The notes below the pieces were generated by a model, which was not told the DNA's origin, searched no databases, and worked only from the letters and a program-made list of their open reading frames with translations. A program made the translations under genes and the position numbers. Positions 7,338 through 15,435 of a stretch of DNA of 53,175 nt are shown piece after piece; position 1 is the first letter of the stretch, and the number at the start of each line of letters is the position of its first letter. Location of the stretch: the NCBI GenBank assembly GCA_016190695.1, contig JACPQC010000009.1, positions 1 to 53,175 of the forward strand, read 5' to 3'. This stretch comes from Chloroflexota bacterium. Its GTDB lineage: Bacteria; Chloroflexota; Dehalococcoidia; Dehalococcoidales; RBG-16-60-22.

Positions 7338-8141
7338 GTGAATTTCGTTGACAGGCTGGATGAGGCCGCCTCCAGGAACGGCAGCTTGCTCTGTGTCGGC
7401 CTTGACCCGGACCCGGCGCTGATGCCGGAGGGTGTGGGCGTCCTCGATTTCAGCCGGGCCATCGTGGACGCCACCGCTGACCTGGTCTGCGCCTACAAGC
7501 TCAACCTGGCCTTCTACGAGGCCCTGGAGGAAGAGGGGTTCGAGGCGCTCAAGGGGACGGTCAGGCACATCTCCGGCGGCATACCGGTCATCGGCGATGC
7601 CAAGAGGGGGGACATCGGCAACACGGCCCGGGCCTATGCCCGCTCCCTGTTCGACAACCTGGGCTTCGATGCGGTGACGGTCAGCCCTTACCTGGGGCGG
7701 GACTCCCTGGAGCCGTTCCTGGAGTACGAGGACCGGGGCGTCTTCATCCTCTGCCGGACGTCCAACCCCGGCGCCGTTGACTTCCAGTCGCTCATATGCG
7801 AGGCGGACGGCCGCCGCCCCCTGTTCCAGGTAGTGGCCGATAAGGCGGAACAGTGGAATGAACACGGCAATATCGGCCTGGTGGTGGGCGCTACCTATCC
7901 CGAGGAGCTGCGGACGATACGGCAGGAGCACCCTGATCTGCCCCTGCTGATACCGGGCATTGGCGCCCAGGGCGGGGAACTGTCCCTGGCGGTGCGGTAC
8001 GGCGTCGACCGGCACGGACGGCGGGCCATTATCAACTCCTCCCGCCAGGTCATATTCGCCTCATCCGGGAAGGACTTTGCCGAGGCGGCAAGACGGGCGG
8101 CCATTGCGCTGCGGGACCAGATGAGGCAGGCCTGTCCGTAG
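7338..8141 (+). CDS. pyrF: Orotidine 5'-phosphate decarboxylase, type 2
   Basis: Last step of UMP synthesis: decarboxylation of OMP. The 267-residue protein carries the type-2 signature DAKRGDIGNTA with the catalytic Lys/Asp network, an N-terminal LCVGLDPDP and a C-terminal PGIGAQGG phosphate-binding loop. This long form is typical of actinobacteria, mycobacteria and Chloroflexota. The start is GTG at 7338, with AAAGGTG upstream. No other pyrimidine genes are adjacent, so it is scattered rather than in a pyr operon. Confidence 0.93.
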   Translation: MNFVDRLDEAASRNGSLLCVGLDPDPALMPEGVGVLDFSRAIVDATADLVCAYKLNLAFYEALEEEGFEALKGTVRHISGGIPVIGDAKRGDIGNTARAYARSLFDNLGFDAVTVSPYLGRDSLEPFLEYEDRGVFILCRTSNPGAVDFQSLICEADGRRPLFQVVADKAEQWNEHGNIGLVVGATYPEELRTIRQEHPDLPLLIPGIGAQGGELSLAVRYGVDRHGRRAIINSSRQVIFASSGKDFAEAARRAAIALRDQMRQACP

Positions 8142-8183
8142 CGGCCAGACGCCGCCAAAGTCCAAAGCCCAAGCAAGAGGAAG

Positions 8184-8262
8184 CTCAAAGTCCAAAGTCC
8201 AAATGACAAATGAATGACAAAGGCCAAAGACATTTGAGCTTTGGATTTTGAACTTTGACATT
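8184..8262. repeat. AT-rich ~80-bp palindromic repeat, copy A
   Basis: A TCAAAGTCC/TTTGGA-rich imperfect inverted repeat running from CTCAAAGTCCAAAGTCCAAA to TTTGAACTTTGACATT. A near-identical copy lies at 52870-52947. It fills most of the space between pyrF and the DUF951 gene. Confidence 0.75.
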
Positions 8263-8285
8263 TTCGTGTCTCCCGGGGTGGGACA

Positions 8286-8477
8286 ATGGTGATGGAAATA
8301 AGGCTGGACGATAAAGTCCGCCTCAGGAAGAAGCATCCCTGCGGCGGGGATGAGTGGCAGGTGGTCAGGCTGGGGGCGGATATTGGCATCCAGTGCCTCA
8401 AGTGCCAGCGGCGCGTTCTCCTGGAGCGGGCCGTCTTCGAGCGCCGGGTCAAAGAATTCATCACGCGGGGTCGATGA
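8286..8477 (+). CDS. DUF951 family small protein
   Basis: A 63-residue protein matching DUF951: basic N-terminal strand ([13 protein letters not shown]), central [14 protein letters not shown] and CLKCQRRV. Three Cys (C19, C37, C40) suggest a small metal-binding or SH3-like fold; the function is unknown. It overlaps dinB by ATGA, so the two are probably cotranscribed. The ORF is cleanly bounded and family-length. Confidence 0.85.
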   Translation: MVMEIRLDDKVRLRKKHPCGGDEWQVVRLGADIGIQCLKCQRRVLLERAVFERRVKEFITRGR

Positions 8478-9697
8478 TGGACCGGCGCATCATGCATGTT
8501 GATCTGGACGCCTTCTTCGTCTCTGTAGAGCAGGTGCTCAAGCCGGAGCTGAGGGGGCGGCCGGTGGTGGTGGGGGGACGGCCTGACCGCCGGGGCGTGG
8601 TGGCCGCCGCCTCCTATGAGGCCCGGCGCTTCGGTCTCCACTCTGGCATGTCCCTGGCCGCCGCCTACAGGCTCTGTCCCCAGGCGGTGTTCATCGAGGG
8701 CAGCTTCGCCCGCTACCGAGACGCTTCCCGGAAATTCATGGCCATTCTGGCCGATTTCTCGCCTTACCTGGAGCCGGGCGGTCTGGACGAGGCTTACCTG
8801 GACGTGACCGGTTTCGAGTCTCTGCACGGTTCAATCCGGGAGATGGCGGCAGGCCTGAAGCGAAGGGTGAAGGAGGAACTGGGGCTGTGCGCCTCGGTGG
8901 GCATCGCCGGATGCAAGGTGGTGGCCAAGGTGGCCTCAGACCGGTCCAAGCCGGACGGACTGCTGGAGGTGCCGCCGGGCGGGGAGCGCGACTTCCTGTC
9001 CCCGTTGTCTGTGGCCAGCCTCCCAGGCGTCGGCGGCAAGAGTGAACAGGTGCTGAAGGGCCTGGGCATCCTGACCATCGGGCAACTGGCCGCCGCGTCG
9101 CCGGAGATGCTCAAAAGGCGCTTCGGCGTGTTCGGGGAAGTGCTCCATGACCGCGCCAATGGCATTGACCCGGGCAGGGTGGAGCCTCCGGGCGAGGCCA
9201 AATCTATGAGCCGGGAGACCACTTTCGAAAAGGACACCAGGAGCGGCGTGTTGCTCAGGGCCACGCTTCGCTACCTCAGTGAACGCCTGGGCAGTGAGTT
9301 GCGCCGCCAGGGCAAGCAGGCCAAATGCGTCTCTCTGAAGCTGCGATATGCCGATTTTACTACTCTCAGCCGCCAGCGCGCCCTGGGGCAGGGTACCGAC
9401 GGCGACCAGACCATATTTGAAACCGGCTGCAAGCTTCTGGATGCTGAACTGGGACGGGACCGGCGGGCGGTGCGGCTCATCGGGATCGGCGTTTCCGGCC
9501 TGGGAGAGTCCGGCAAGCAACTGGACATGCTGGACCCCTCTGCCCTGAAGTTTGAGAAGCTGGAATCGGCCATCGACCGCATCCGCAAGCGGTACGGCTT
9601 CACCGCCATTCAGACCGGCCGGACCCTGTTACTGAGGGACATCTTTCTTTCCGACGATAACGGCTATCATTTGCACACGCCTGGCCTGTCAAGGTAG
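8474..9697 (+). CDS. dinB: Y-family DNA polymerase IV
   Basis: Translesion DNA polymerase, 407 residues. Palm catalytic residues are visible: D10 in [13 protein letters not shown], and D105/E106 in LDEAYLDV (usually S-x-DE; here GLDEAYLDV). The fingers motif [16 protein letters not shown], the HhH region [15 protein letters not shown], and a little-finger domain up to ~365 follow. No canonical beta-clamp motif stands out at the C-terminus. The start was placed at 8474 where it overlaps the DUF951 stop; 8477 and the Met of MHVD are alternatives. No SOS box was found upstream. Confidence 0.92.
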   Translation: MMDRRIMHVDLDAFFVSVEQVLKPELRGRPVVVGGRPDRRGVVAAASYEARRFGLHSGMSLAAAYRLCPQAVFIEGSFARYRDASRKFMAILADFSPYLEPGGLDEAYLDVTGFESLHGSIREMAAGLKRRVKEELGLCASVGIAGCKVVAKVASDRSKPDGLLEVPPGGERDFLSPLSVASLPGVGGKSEQVLKGLGILTIGQLAAASPEMLKRRFGVFGEVLHDRANGIDPGRVEPPGEAKSMSRETTFEKDTRSGVLLRATLRYLSERLGSELRRQGKQAKCVSLKLRYADFTTLSRQRALGQGTDGDQTIFETGCKLLDAELGRDRRAVRLIGIGVSGLGESGKQLDMLDPSALKFEKLESAIDRIRKRYGFTAIQTGRTLLLRDIFLSDDNGYHLHTPGLSR

Positions 9698-9714
9698 GCG
9701 CTCCATGCTATAAT
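9686..9714 (+). promoter_or_regulatory. Predicted promoter of the MscS-like gene
   Basis: CTGTCA (9686-9691), 17 nt, and a perfect TATAAT (9709-9714), with GAAGGAG before the GTG start at 9744. Confidence 0.5.
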
Positions 9715-9743
9715 AGGTTCAGCCATCCTGAAGGAGTTTTGCC

Positions 9744-10931
9744 GTGTGGCAGTGGTTCCTGGATAATGCGCCCTATGTCCTGGTGGTCTCTGCCGTCGTG
9801 GTGCTCGTCGTGCTGCCGGCCGGAGGATGGATCAAGAAAAGCCTGCATTCGCTGGTGCCCGTGAAGTGGCGCAAAGGCGTAGACCGGGGTATGGCCATAA
9901 TCGTCCGGTTCATCAGCGGGCTGGGACTGATAGTTGTCCTCCTGGCCCTGGTGGCGGTGATCGCCTCAGAAGAAGGGGTCAGCGCAGTCATAACCGAAGA
10001 GTCCATTTTTCAGTGGTTTATTGAGCACGGCCTGTCCATCCTGGTGGTAGTGCTCTCCGCCTACACGATTTACCGGGTGTCCAGGCTGGCGGTGCCGGAG
10101 GTAGTGGAAAGGTCGGTCCATGTCAGGGGGAGGGGACGCCGCGCCCGGGAAGAGCTTGCCAAGAGGTCGCAGACGCTCAGCAGCATCCTGACCGGAGTTA
10201 TCGGCATCGCCATCGGGCTGATCGCCTTTTTCATGGTGCTGGCAGAGGTCGGGGTGAACATAGCCCCACTGCTGGCCGGCGCCGGTGTGGTCGGCATAGC
10301 CATCGGTTTCGGCGCTCAAAGCCTGATCCGGGATATCTTGAACGGCCTCTTTATCCTGATGGAAGACCAGTACAACAAGGGCGACGTGGTGAAGATCGCC
10401 GGCATCGGCGGGCTGGTCGAGGACGTCAATCTCAGGCGCACCGTGCTCCGCGACCTTGACGGCATCGTTCACACTATTCCCAACGGCGAGGTGAAGACCG
10501 CCAGCAACTACACCAAGGACTGGTCGCGGGTCAATTTGAACGTGCCGGTGGCCTATGGCGAGGACCTGGACCACGTGATAAAGGTGATCAATGGCGTGGG
10601 AGAGGAGCTAAGCCGGGACGAGGTCTTCGGTCCGATGATTATCGGCACGCCCAAAGTGCTGCGGGTGGACAACTTCGCCGATTCAGCCATAGAGATAAAA
10701 GTGCTGGGCGAGACCAAGCCGCTGAAACAGTGGGAGGTGACCGGCGAACTCAGGAAGAGGTTGAAAAAGACCTTCGACCTGGAGGGCATCGAGATACCCT
10801 GGCCACACCGCAAGCTCTATTTCGGCGACCTCCCTGCTGGGAAAGAAGCGGTCTTATGTGAGACCTGCTCTCAGGGGAATCCCAACTCGAACAAGTTCTG
10901 CAGCAATTGCGGCGCCAAGATCGGCCAGTGA
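9744..10931 (+). CDS. MscS-family mechanosensitive channel with C-terminal zinc ribbon
   Basis: A 395-residue membrane protein. About four hydrophobic segments lie before the pore region, around residues 10-30, 45-75, 90-112 and 145-170. The MscS core follows: a Gly/Ala-rich pore helix (GAGVVGIAIGFGAQSLIRD) and the beta-domain (GDVVKIAGIGGLVEDVNLR). The cytoplasmic tail ends in an unusual four-Cys zinc ribbon, C372, C375, C386 and C389, which classical MscS lacks. It probably releases osmolytes on hypo-osmotic shock. The ribbon may mediate regulation or assembly (inference). It has its own promoter; GTG start. Confidence 0.88.
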   Translation: MWQWFLDNAPYVLVVSAVVVLVVLPAGGWIKKSLHSLVPVKWRKGVDRGMAIIVRFISGLGLIVVLLALVAVIASEEGVSAVITEESIFQWFIEHGLSILVVVLSAYTIYRVSRLAVPEVVERSVHVRGRGRRAREELAKRSQTLSSILTGVIGIAIGLIAFFMVLAEVGVNIAPLLAGAGVVGIAIGFGAQSLIRDILNGLFILMEDQYNKGDVVKIAGIGGLVEDVNLRRTVLRDLDGIVHTIPNGEVKTASNYTKDWSRVNLNVPVAYGEDLDHVIKVINGVGEELSRDEVFGPMIIGTPKVLRVDNFADSAIEIKVLGETKPLKQWEVTGELRKRLKKTFDLEGIEIPWPHRKLYFGDLPAGKEAVLCETCSQGNPNSNKFCSNCGAKIGQ

Positions 10932-10937
10932 TGGCGC

Positions 10938-10966
10938 TTGTTTTCCCCGTCCGCACTGGTTATAAT
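10938..10966 (+). promoter_or_regulatory. Predicted promoter of ilvE
   Basis: TTGTTT (10938-10943), 17 nt, and a perfect TATAAT (10961-10966), 35 nt before the ATG. Confidence 0.5.
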
Positions 10967-11001
10967 ATGACCGCAATTTATCAGAAAGCGAGACCTAATA
11001 A

Positions 11002-11931
11002 ATGCAGTCTTATGCCTTCTTTGAGAAACAGTTCGTCCCCCTGGCCGAAGCGAAGATAGGGGTCATGACCCATGCCCTGCACTACGGCACGGCCCTGTTC
11101 GAAGGCATCAGGGGTAACTGGAACCCGGACCATGAGCAGATTTACCTCTTCCGGGCAAAAGAGCACTACGAGAGGCTGGCCAAAGGCTGCCACCTGATGC
11201 ATATCAATCTGTCCTATTCTGCCGACGAGCTATGCCGGATAACGGTGGACCTGGTGGAGAAATGTGACTTCAAGGAAGACATCTACATCCGGCCGCTGGC
11301 TTATAAAAGCTCTCAGTCCCTGGGGGTGCGCCTGCACAACCTGGATGACGACGTGCTGGTCTTCGTGATACCCTGGGGGCCTTACCTGGACATGGACAAG
11401 GCCCGGTGCTCCGTGTCATCCTGGCGGCGTCCTGCTGATAATGTCATCCCTCCGCAAGCGAAGATAACCGGTCTCTACGTGAACAACGCCCTGGCCAAGA
11501 CCGAGGCCATCTCCAACGGGTTCGATGAGGCGATCATGCTGGCACCTGACGGCCATGTCTCCGAAGGCAGCGGCGAGAACATCTTCCTGGTCATCGAAGG
11601 CAAGATCGTCACCCCGGCCTCGTACAACAATATCTTGATGGGCATCACCCGTGACACGGTGATCAAGCTGGCGCGGCAGGAGCTTGGACTGGAAATCGTC
11701 GAGAGGCCGGTCGACCGCAGTGAACTTTACTCCGCGGATGAATGTTTCCTCACCGGCACAGCAGCCCATATCACGCCGGTGGCCGAGATAGACCACCGTC
11801 TAATCGCCGGCGGCGAGATAGGTGAAATTACCGCGAAGCTCCAGAGCCTGTACTCAAGGGTGATACGTGGCAGCGAACCCAGGTACATGAACTGGTGCAC
11901 CCCGGCGTACAAGAAAATGCCGGCGGGTTAG
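11002..11931 (+). CDS. ilvE: Branched-chain amino acid aminotransferase
   Basis: PLP fold-type IV aminotransferase interconverting Leu, Ile and Val with their 2-oxo acids. The 309-residue length matches. N-terminal GVMTHALHYGTALFEGIR is the family hallmark; the PLP Lys is K154 in PPQAKITG; EGSGENIF and the phosphate-binding GITRDTVIKLA and FLTGTAAHITPV follow. It is monocistronic, with a promoter immediately upstream and a palindromic repeat downstream. D-amino-acid transaminase is the nearest alternative, but the HYGTALFEGIR and GTAAHITPV motifs favour IlvE. Confidence 0.92.
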   Translation: MQSYAFFEKQFVPLAEAKIGVMTHALHYGTALFEGIRGNWNPDHEQIYLFRAKEHYERLAKGCHLMHINLSYSADELCRITVDLVEKCDFKEDIYIRPLAYKSSQSLGVRLHNLDDDVLVFVIPWGPYLDMDKARCSVSSWRRPADNVIPPQAKITGLYVNNALAKTEAISNGFDEAIMLAPDGHVSEGSGENIFLVIEGKIVTPASYNNILMGITRDTVIKLARQELGLEIVERPVDRSELYSADECFLTGTAAHITPVAEIDHRLIAGGEIGEITAKLQSLYSRVIRGSEPRYMNWCTPAYKKMPAG

Positions 11932-11973
11932 TAACCCCTTGTAACACAATGTATTTTGTATCACTGCTGAGCC

Positions 11974-12088
11974 TGTCATTGCGAGCCATCCCGCCTCAAG
12001 CGGGAGGCTTCAGCCCGAGTTCAGCCGAGGGCGTGGCAATCTCAAATTATACGGATTGCCACGTCGCCTTCGGCTCCTCGCAATGACA
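11974..12088. repeat. REP-like palindromic element with GTCATTGCGAG arms, 115 bp
   Basis: Perfect 12-bp terminal arms TGTCATTGCGAG (11974-11985) and CTCGCAATGACA (12077-12088), with an inner GTGGCAAT/ATTGCCAC stem. The same arms bound the element at 48642-48713. It lies between the convergent ilvE and aldolase genes, where its structure could also act as a bidirectional transcription barrier. Confidence 0.8.
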
Positions 12089-12105
12089 AGTGTTACTGGG
12101 GGATA

Positions 12106-12681
12106 TCAGCGCGGATTTCTCGGCGCCCCCGGCTGTATCGATTTTGCCAGGCAGAGTATCTGGCAGGTCTCTTCCAGGGCGGTGGTATAGTTATAGGCCT
12201 CTTCGAGCAATTGCCCGATGACAAAGCTGCCGTGACCGCGCACCATGACGATGTGGTGCTGCTTCAATGCCTGGGCAATGATGTCGGCCAGGTCTCCGGG
12301 CCTGGATTCCCTGTTCCATCCCACTACCGGCACAGCGCCCACTTCAGAGATGCCCTGTATATTGTCAGGGACGATCGTGGACTCCGTGAGCGAGAGGGCC
12401 ACGGCATGGGGCGGGTGGGCATGTACGATGGCCAGGGCGTTGGTCTGCTGGTATATGGCCCGGTGGATGGGCAGGTCGATGGCAGTAAGGGGGGTTACCC
12501 GGTTGTTACGGGTAATCCCGGTCTCGATCAGGTCCGGCTCTTCCAGGCAATTGAGCATGCTGGACCGGCGGGTGATGATCAGGTGCTCCCCCAGCCTTAT
12601 ACTCAGGTTCCCGGCGTGTGAGGAGACCACACCCCTGGCGAACAGGTCCCTGCCCACTGTCTGAAACTGAGATAATATCAC
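12106..12681 (-). CDS. Class II aldolase/adducin family (L-fuculose-phosphate aldolase-like)
   Basis: A 191-residue Zn-dependent class II aldolase. The metal ligands fit: HAHPPHA (H87, H89) and the later H150 in VRGHGSF; SSHAGNLSIR near residue 20 is the phosphate/substrate loop. Family members split fuculose-1-P, ribulose-1-P or 5-methylthioribulose-1-P, or act as decarboxylases/epimerases. The Glu usually found near residue 73 of FucA is not obvious (D69 in this region), so the substrate cannot be assigned. It stands alone between ilvE and lexA. Confidence 0.82.
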   Translation of the reverse strand: MILSQFQTVGRDLFARGVVSSHAGNLSIRLGEHLIITRRSSMLNCLEEPDLIETGITRNNRVTPLTAIDLPIHRAIYQQTNALAIVHAHPPHAVALSLTESTIVPDNIQGISEVGAVPVVGWNRESRPGDLADIIAQALKQHHIVMVRGHGSFVIGQLLEEAYNYTTALEETCQILCLAKSIQPGAPRNPR

Positions 12682-12772
12682 AGTCCCCCCCTTTAATCCC
12701 TCTCGGCACCGCTTCCGCTATACTCTACAATGGCCCAGATAGAAAAATCAAATCAACAAAACTGCGCGCCGT

Positions 12773-13408
12773 TCAGCCCAACTGCCGGACTACTGCGATG
12801 ACCTTCCCCTGGATTTCGACGTTTGCCGGGTCAGCATAGATCGGCTGCATCAGGCTGTTGGCTGGCTGCAACCGGATGCGGCCCGGCTCGGCGTATACCC
12901 TCTTGAGGGTGGCCTCTTTCTCGGACTTGAGCCAGACTGCCGCCATCTCTCCGTTCTCCACCATGCTGGTAGGCTGCATCAGCACGATGTCACCGTCATC
13001 GATGAGGGCGTCAATCATAGACAGCCCCTTCACCTTTAGAGCATAAACTTCTTGCCTGCCCCTGGTCAAGTCACGCGGCACTGCTATTGTTTCCGCTGAG
13101 GCGGCTATATCCCAGGCGTCCGCCAGCGGTACCGGTATCGGTTCTCCGGCGGCGATATGGCCGATGACAGGGACTTCCATCTGCCCCCGGGCGGCGAGAG
13201 ACTTCAATTCCAGGCCCCGAGATACCTCCCGGTCGCGGCGTATATACCCCTCCCGCTCCAGGATATCCAGGTTGTAGTCCACTACAGAGGTCGAGCTTAT
13301 GCTGCAGCCGTGCTGGATGTCCCTGATGCTGGGCGGGTAGCCTCTTTCTTCAAAGAATCCCTGGATGAACTCCAGGATACGCCGCTGTCTTTCTGAAATT
13401 TTTGGCAT
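12773..13408 (-). CDS. lexA: LexA repressor
   Basis: SOS repressor and autoprotease, 211 residues. The N-terminal winged HTH reads YPPSIRDIQHGCSISSTSVV. The autocleavage site Ala87-Gly88 is in HIAAGEPIP, and the catalytic dyad is Ser130 (GLSMIDALID) and Lys169 (ATLKRV). The common GDSM appears as GLSM. I start at the MPKISERQR Met (13408); the longer frame adds 7 residues. A LexA box sits next to the predicted -10, so the gene is autoregulated. Confidence 0.95.
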   Translation of the reverse strand: MPKISERQRRILEFIQGFFEERGYPPSIRDIQHGCSISSTSVVDYNLDILEREGYIRRDREVSRGLELKSLAARGQMEVPVIGHIAAGEPIPVPLADAWDIAASAETIAVPRDLTRGRQEVYALKVKGLSMIDALIDDGDIVLMQPTSMVENGEMAAVWLKSEKEATLKRVYAEPGRIRLQPANSLMQPIYADPANVEIQGKVIAVVRQLG

Positions 13409-13434
13409 GTTTTTTCCCTCTCGTTGCATCTAAA

Positions 13435-13448
13435 CGAACAGATGTTCT
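13435..13448 (-). promoter_or_regulatory. LexA (SOS) box of lexA
   Basis: CGAACAGATGTTCT matches the Gram-positive-type SOS consensus (CGAAC-N4-GTTCG) at 9 of 10 arm positions. On the minus strand it follows immediately after the -10, so bound LexA would block its own promoter. Confidence 0.8.
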
Positions 13449-13478
13449 ATGATATGCCCGGCTAAGGGGCGGTGTCAA
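13449..13478 (-). promoter_or_regulatory. lexA promoter
   Basis: Reading the minus strand: TTGACA (13478-13473), 18-nt spacer, TATCAT (13454-13449). The SOS box directly abuts the -10. Confidence 0.65.
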
Positions 13479-13517
13479 GTGGGGGATATTCTGGCGGCCC
13501 TGCTGGTACAGTGCCAA

Positions 13518-13547
13518 TTGTCTTTGAGTGGTCGTTTAGGGTAAAAT
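13518..13547 (+). promoter_or_regulatory. Predicted promoter of tRNA-Ser(CGA)
   Basis: TTGTCT (13518-13523), 18 nt, TAAAAT (13542-13547), ending 10 nt before the tRNA 5' end. Confidence 0.5.
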
Positions 13548-13557
13548 CTATGGGCTG

Positions 13558-13644
13558 GGAGAGGTGTCCGAGTGGTCTATGGTGCCGCTCTCGAAAAGCG
13601 GTCTTCGCGCAAGCGGAGCGTGGGTTCGAATCCCACCCTCTCCG
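13558..13644 (+). tRNA. tRNA-Ser (anticodon CGA)
   Basis: An 87-nt class II tRNA. Acceptor stem GGAGAGG (13558-13564) pairs with CCTCTCC (13637-13643), discriminator G. The anticodon loop CTCGAAA gives CGA, reading UCG. A long variable arm (CTTCGCGCAAGCGGAG) and the T-arm GTGGGTTCGAATCCCAC follow. CCA is not encoded. Confidence 0.95.
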
Positions 13645-13754
13645 TTTACCCTGAGCGAACGAAGTGAGTCGAAGGGTTTATCCTGAACGAAATGCGATGA
13701 GTCGAAGGGTTTATCCTGAACGAAATGCGATGAGTCGAAGGATTTACCCTGAGT
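13645..13754 (+). repeat. Tandem ~33-bp repeat (CCTGARCGAA...GAGTCGAAGG)
   Basis: Three to four tandem units directly after the tRNA. The second and third are identical 33-mers (TTTATCCTGAACGAAATGCG followed by ATGAGTCGAAGG); the first is a diverged CCTGAGCGAACGAAGTGAGT version and the last is truncated. No long ORF crosses it. Confidence 0.8.
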
Positions 13755-13768
13755 TGTTTTAAGAATAA

Positions 13769-14044
13769 ATGACTGAAAATCGGGAATGGTATTTTTACAT
13801 GGTTAGATGTATAGACAATTCTCTGTATTCAGGTATAGCTACGGATGTCGATGACCGTGTAAGAGAACACAATAGAGGGACTGGAGCTAGATACACTTCC
13901 GGTCGCAGGCCTGTAGTCTTGGTTTATAGCGAAAAACATGATAATGTTTCTGAAGCGAGAAAAAGAGAATCGCAAATCAAGGATTGGGCGAAGGCAAAGA
14001 AGGAGCGGCTAATAATGGGTTTTCCTCGACTCCGCTCGGAATAA
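13769..14044 (+). CDS. GIY-YIG nuclease superfamily protein (YhbQ-like)
   Basis: A 91-residue single-domain GIY-YIG protein. The first motif appears as WYFYMVRC and LYSGIATD. The catalytic Arg is in DDRVREHNRG, followed by GARYTSGRRPVVLVY and the late Glu in ARKRESQIKDW, the standard order of the UvrC-N/YhbQ class. These proteins may act in DNA repair or nucleic-acid processing; most have no known role. It sits between two tRNA-Ser genes that share an identical 25-bp 3' end, with no clear ribosome binding site. Confidence 0.85.
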   Translation: MTENREWYFYMVRCIDNSLYSGIATDVDDRVREHNRGTGARYTSGRRPVVLVYSEKHDNVSEARKRESQIKDWAKAKKERLIMGFPRLRSE

Positions 14045-14060
14045 ACGGATCCCATCGTCG

Positions 14061-14330
14061 ATGTTTGTTCAGGCAAGCTGCATGCCAGTAAATACGGACA
14101 TGATTACACAGAAAGGCATAGCAGTGCCGGGGGACTTGAGCCAGGCGCTGCTCGCTGATGCCCGGTCGTTAGCTATCTTTGAAGCTATGCGGCCTTCCTG
14201 TCAGCGCCGGTACGTGAACTGGGTCGAGCAGGCCAGGAGACAGGGTACCAGAGAGCGGCGCATCCTAAAGGCGCACGAGATGATCCTGGACTACGGGCGG
14301 CGGCATCCGGGGCGCCGTGCGCCGGTATAA
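14061..14330 (+). CDS. YdeI/OmpD-associated (OmdA) family protein, C-terminal domain only
   Basis: An 89-residue protein whose body matches the OmdA domain: VPGDLSQALLADARSLAIFEAM, then a Y-V-x-W-x-E-Q-A motif (RRYVNWVEQARRQGTRERRI). The usual N-terminal domain of YdeI is absent; short versions like this exist in many bacteria. Function unknown (members have been tied to cationic-peptide resistance). The start is uncertain: ATG at 14061, 14082 and 14100 are all possible, and none has a strong Shine-Dalgarno sequence. Confidence 0.7.
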   Translation: MFVQASCMPVNTDMITQKGIAVPGDLSQALLADARSLAIFEAMRPSCQRRYVNWVEQARRQGTRERRILKAHEMILDYGRRHPGRRAPV

Positions 14331-14344
14331 ATAGTTTTCCCCGC

Positions 14345-14434
<90 letters not shown>

Positions 14435-14459
14435 AGTAAAACGGCGGAAGCAGATAGTA

Positions 14460-15158
14460 ATGAATAAGAAGAAGTGCTTTGTTATCATGCCAATATCCAG
14501 CACCGCATCCTGCAGCGAAGATGAGTGGGCAGAAATATTTAAGCATATGATAAAGCCAGCAGTTACAGGAAGTGGAGTTGGATTTGTTTGTGAACGGACG
14601 AAGCCCCGCACGGGTTCATTTATCAAAGATATTCTGGAACAATTGAATAAGGCCGACGTAGTGATAGCTGACCTAACTGATAGAAACCCTAATGTTTGTT
14701 ACGAACTGGGCATACGGCATACTCTGAAAAACCGTACCATTATTATCGCCCAAGATATTGCGCATGTTCCGTCAGACTTAAGGTCATATTGGGTGGTTGA
14801 GTATAAGAAAGATCTGACGGGAGCAGATGACTTCAAGAAGAAAGTGCGGTCAATCTTGAGGGAGATGCAAAAATACCCAGATAAGTCAGATAGCCCGGTA
14901 GCTGACTTTCTGCGCCTCAAGAATATAGATATATCGGCTTACCAAAAAAGTGACAACCTTAAAAAGTTGTGCGCACTAATTTCTGAGATATCACGTAATC
15001 TCGCAACTGCTGACCCGATTCTGAGAGCGTGCCAAGAAAACCAAGAGGCAAGGAAAAATGGGAAACAAACTGGTATTGTAAATTTGCGTTTTCAAAACGA
15101 TTGCCTTCAATTTCTTTTGGTGAATTGGTATATCTTACTGCCTGACGCGGTGCTGTAA
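14460..15158 (+). CDS. TIR/nucleoside 2-deoxyribosyltransferase-like nucleotide-binding protein, interrupted
   Basis: 232 residues. The N-terminal ~125 residues show the Rossmann-like pattern of this group: KKKCFVIMPISS at 4-14, ADVVIADLTDRNPNVCYELG at ~65-84 (with the conserved Glu82 at the site that is catalytic in related deoxyribosyltransferase/TIR NADases), and RTIIIAQD. Such domains serve as sensors or NAD-cleaving effectors in several bacterial defence systems, but no partner gene is recognised here, so a defence role is inference. The frame ends at a TAA (15156) and continues in the same frame for 86 more codons, suggesting a nonsense mutation. Codon use is AT-rich compared with the chromosome around it, implying transfer. 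Confidence 0.65.
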   Translation: MNKKKCFVIMPISSTASCSEDEWAEIFKHMIKPAVTGSGVGFVCERTKPRTGSFIKDILEQLNKADVVIADLTDRNPNVCYELGIRHTLKNRTIIIAQDIAHVPSDLRSYWVVEYKKDLTGADDFKKKVRSILREMQKYPDKSDSPVADFLRLKNIDISAYQKSDNLKKLCALISEISRNLATADPILRACQENQEARKNGKQTGIVNLRFQNDCLQFLLVNWYILLPDAVL

Positions 15159-15416
15159 GTGTTGTCGGCCCTTAATCGTTCCATTATAGTAACGAATAGT
15201 CGTTTAGATCTATGGGCAATTGAACAGTATGCAGATTCTGTCGAGGAAAATCTAATTGATTTTTTACCCCTATTTAAGCAAGGACTTGAACGGACTATTG
15301 GCGATATTAACAAAGTTAGAATGGATTATATAAACGATAATTATAAAGAAATCGAAACACCGCTAATTCTATTAGCTTCACCGGAACACAAGCAATATCT
15401 CAAAATAACGAAATGA
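15159..15416 (+). pseudogene. Probable C-terminal part of the TIR/NDT-like gene after an in-frame stop
   Basis: It begins at a GTG directly after the TAA that ends the previous ORF, in the same frame, with no ribosome binding site of its own. The 85-residue product is mostly helical (ALNRSIIVTNSRLDLWAIEQ, then a charged helix). The simplest reading is one ~318-residue protein cut by a stop. A genuine short second gene, suppression, or a base-call error are alternatives. Confidence 0.5.
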
Positions 15417-15435
15417 AACAATAACTCATGTTACC

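Noticed and set aside
8642-9520. Open frames inside dinB
   Set aside because: Out-of-frame or antisense frames of a well-supported polymerase gene.
13472-13654. 60-codon open frame
   Set aside because: It is the read-through of the lexA upstream region and tRNA-Ser(CGA).
13645-13754. Tandem repeats considered as a short CRISPR array
   Set aside because: Units are directly adjacent without spacers.
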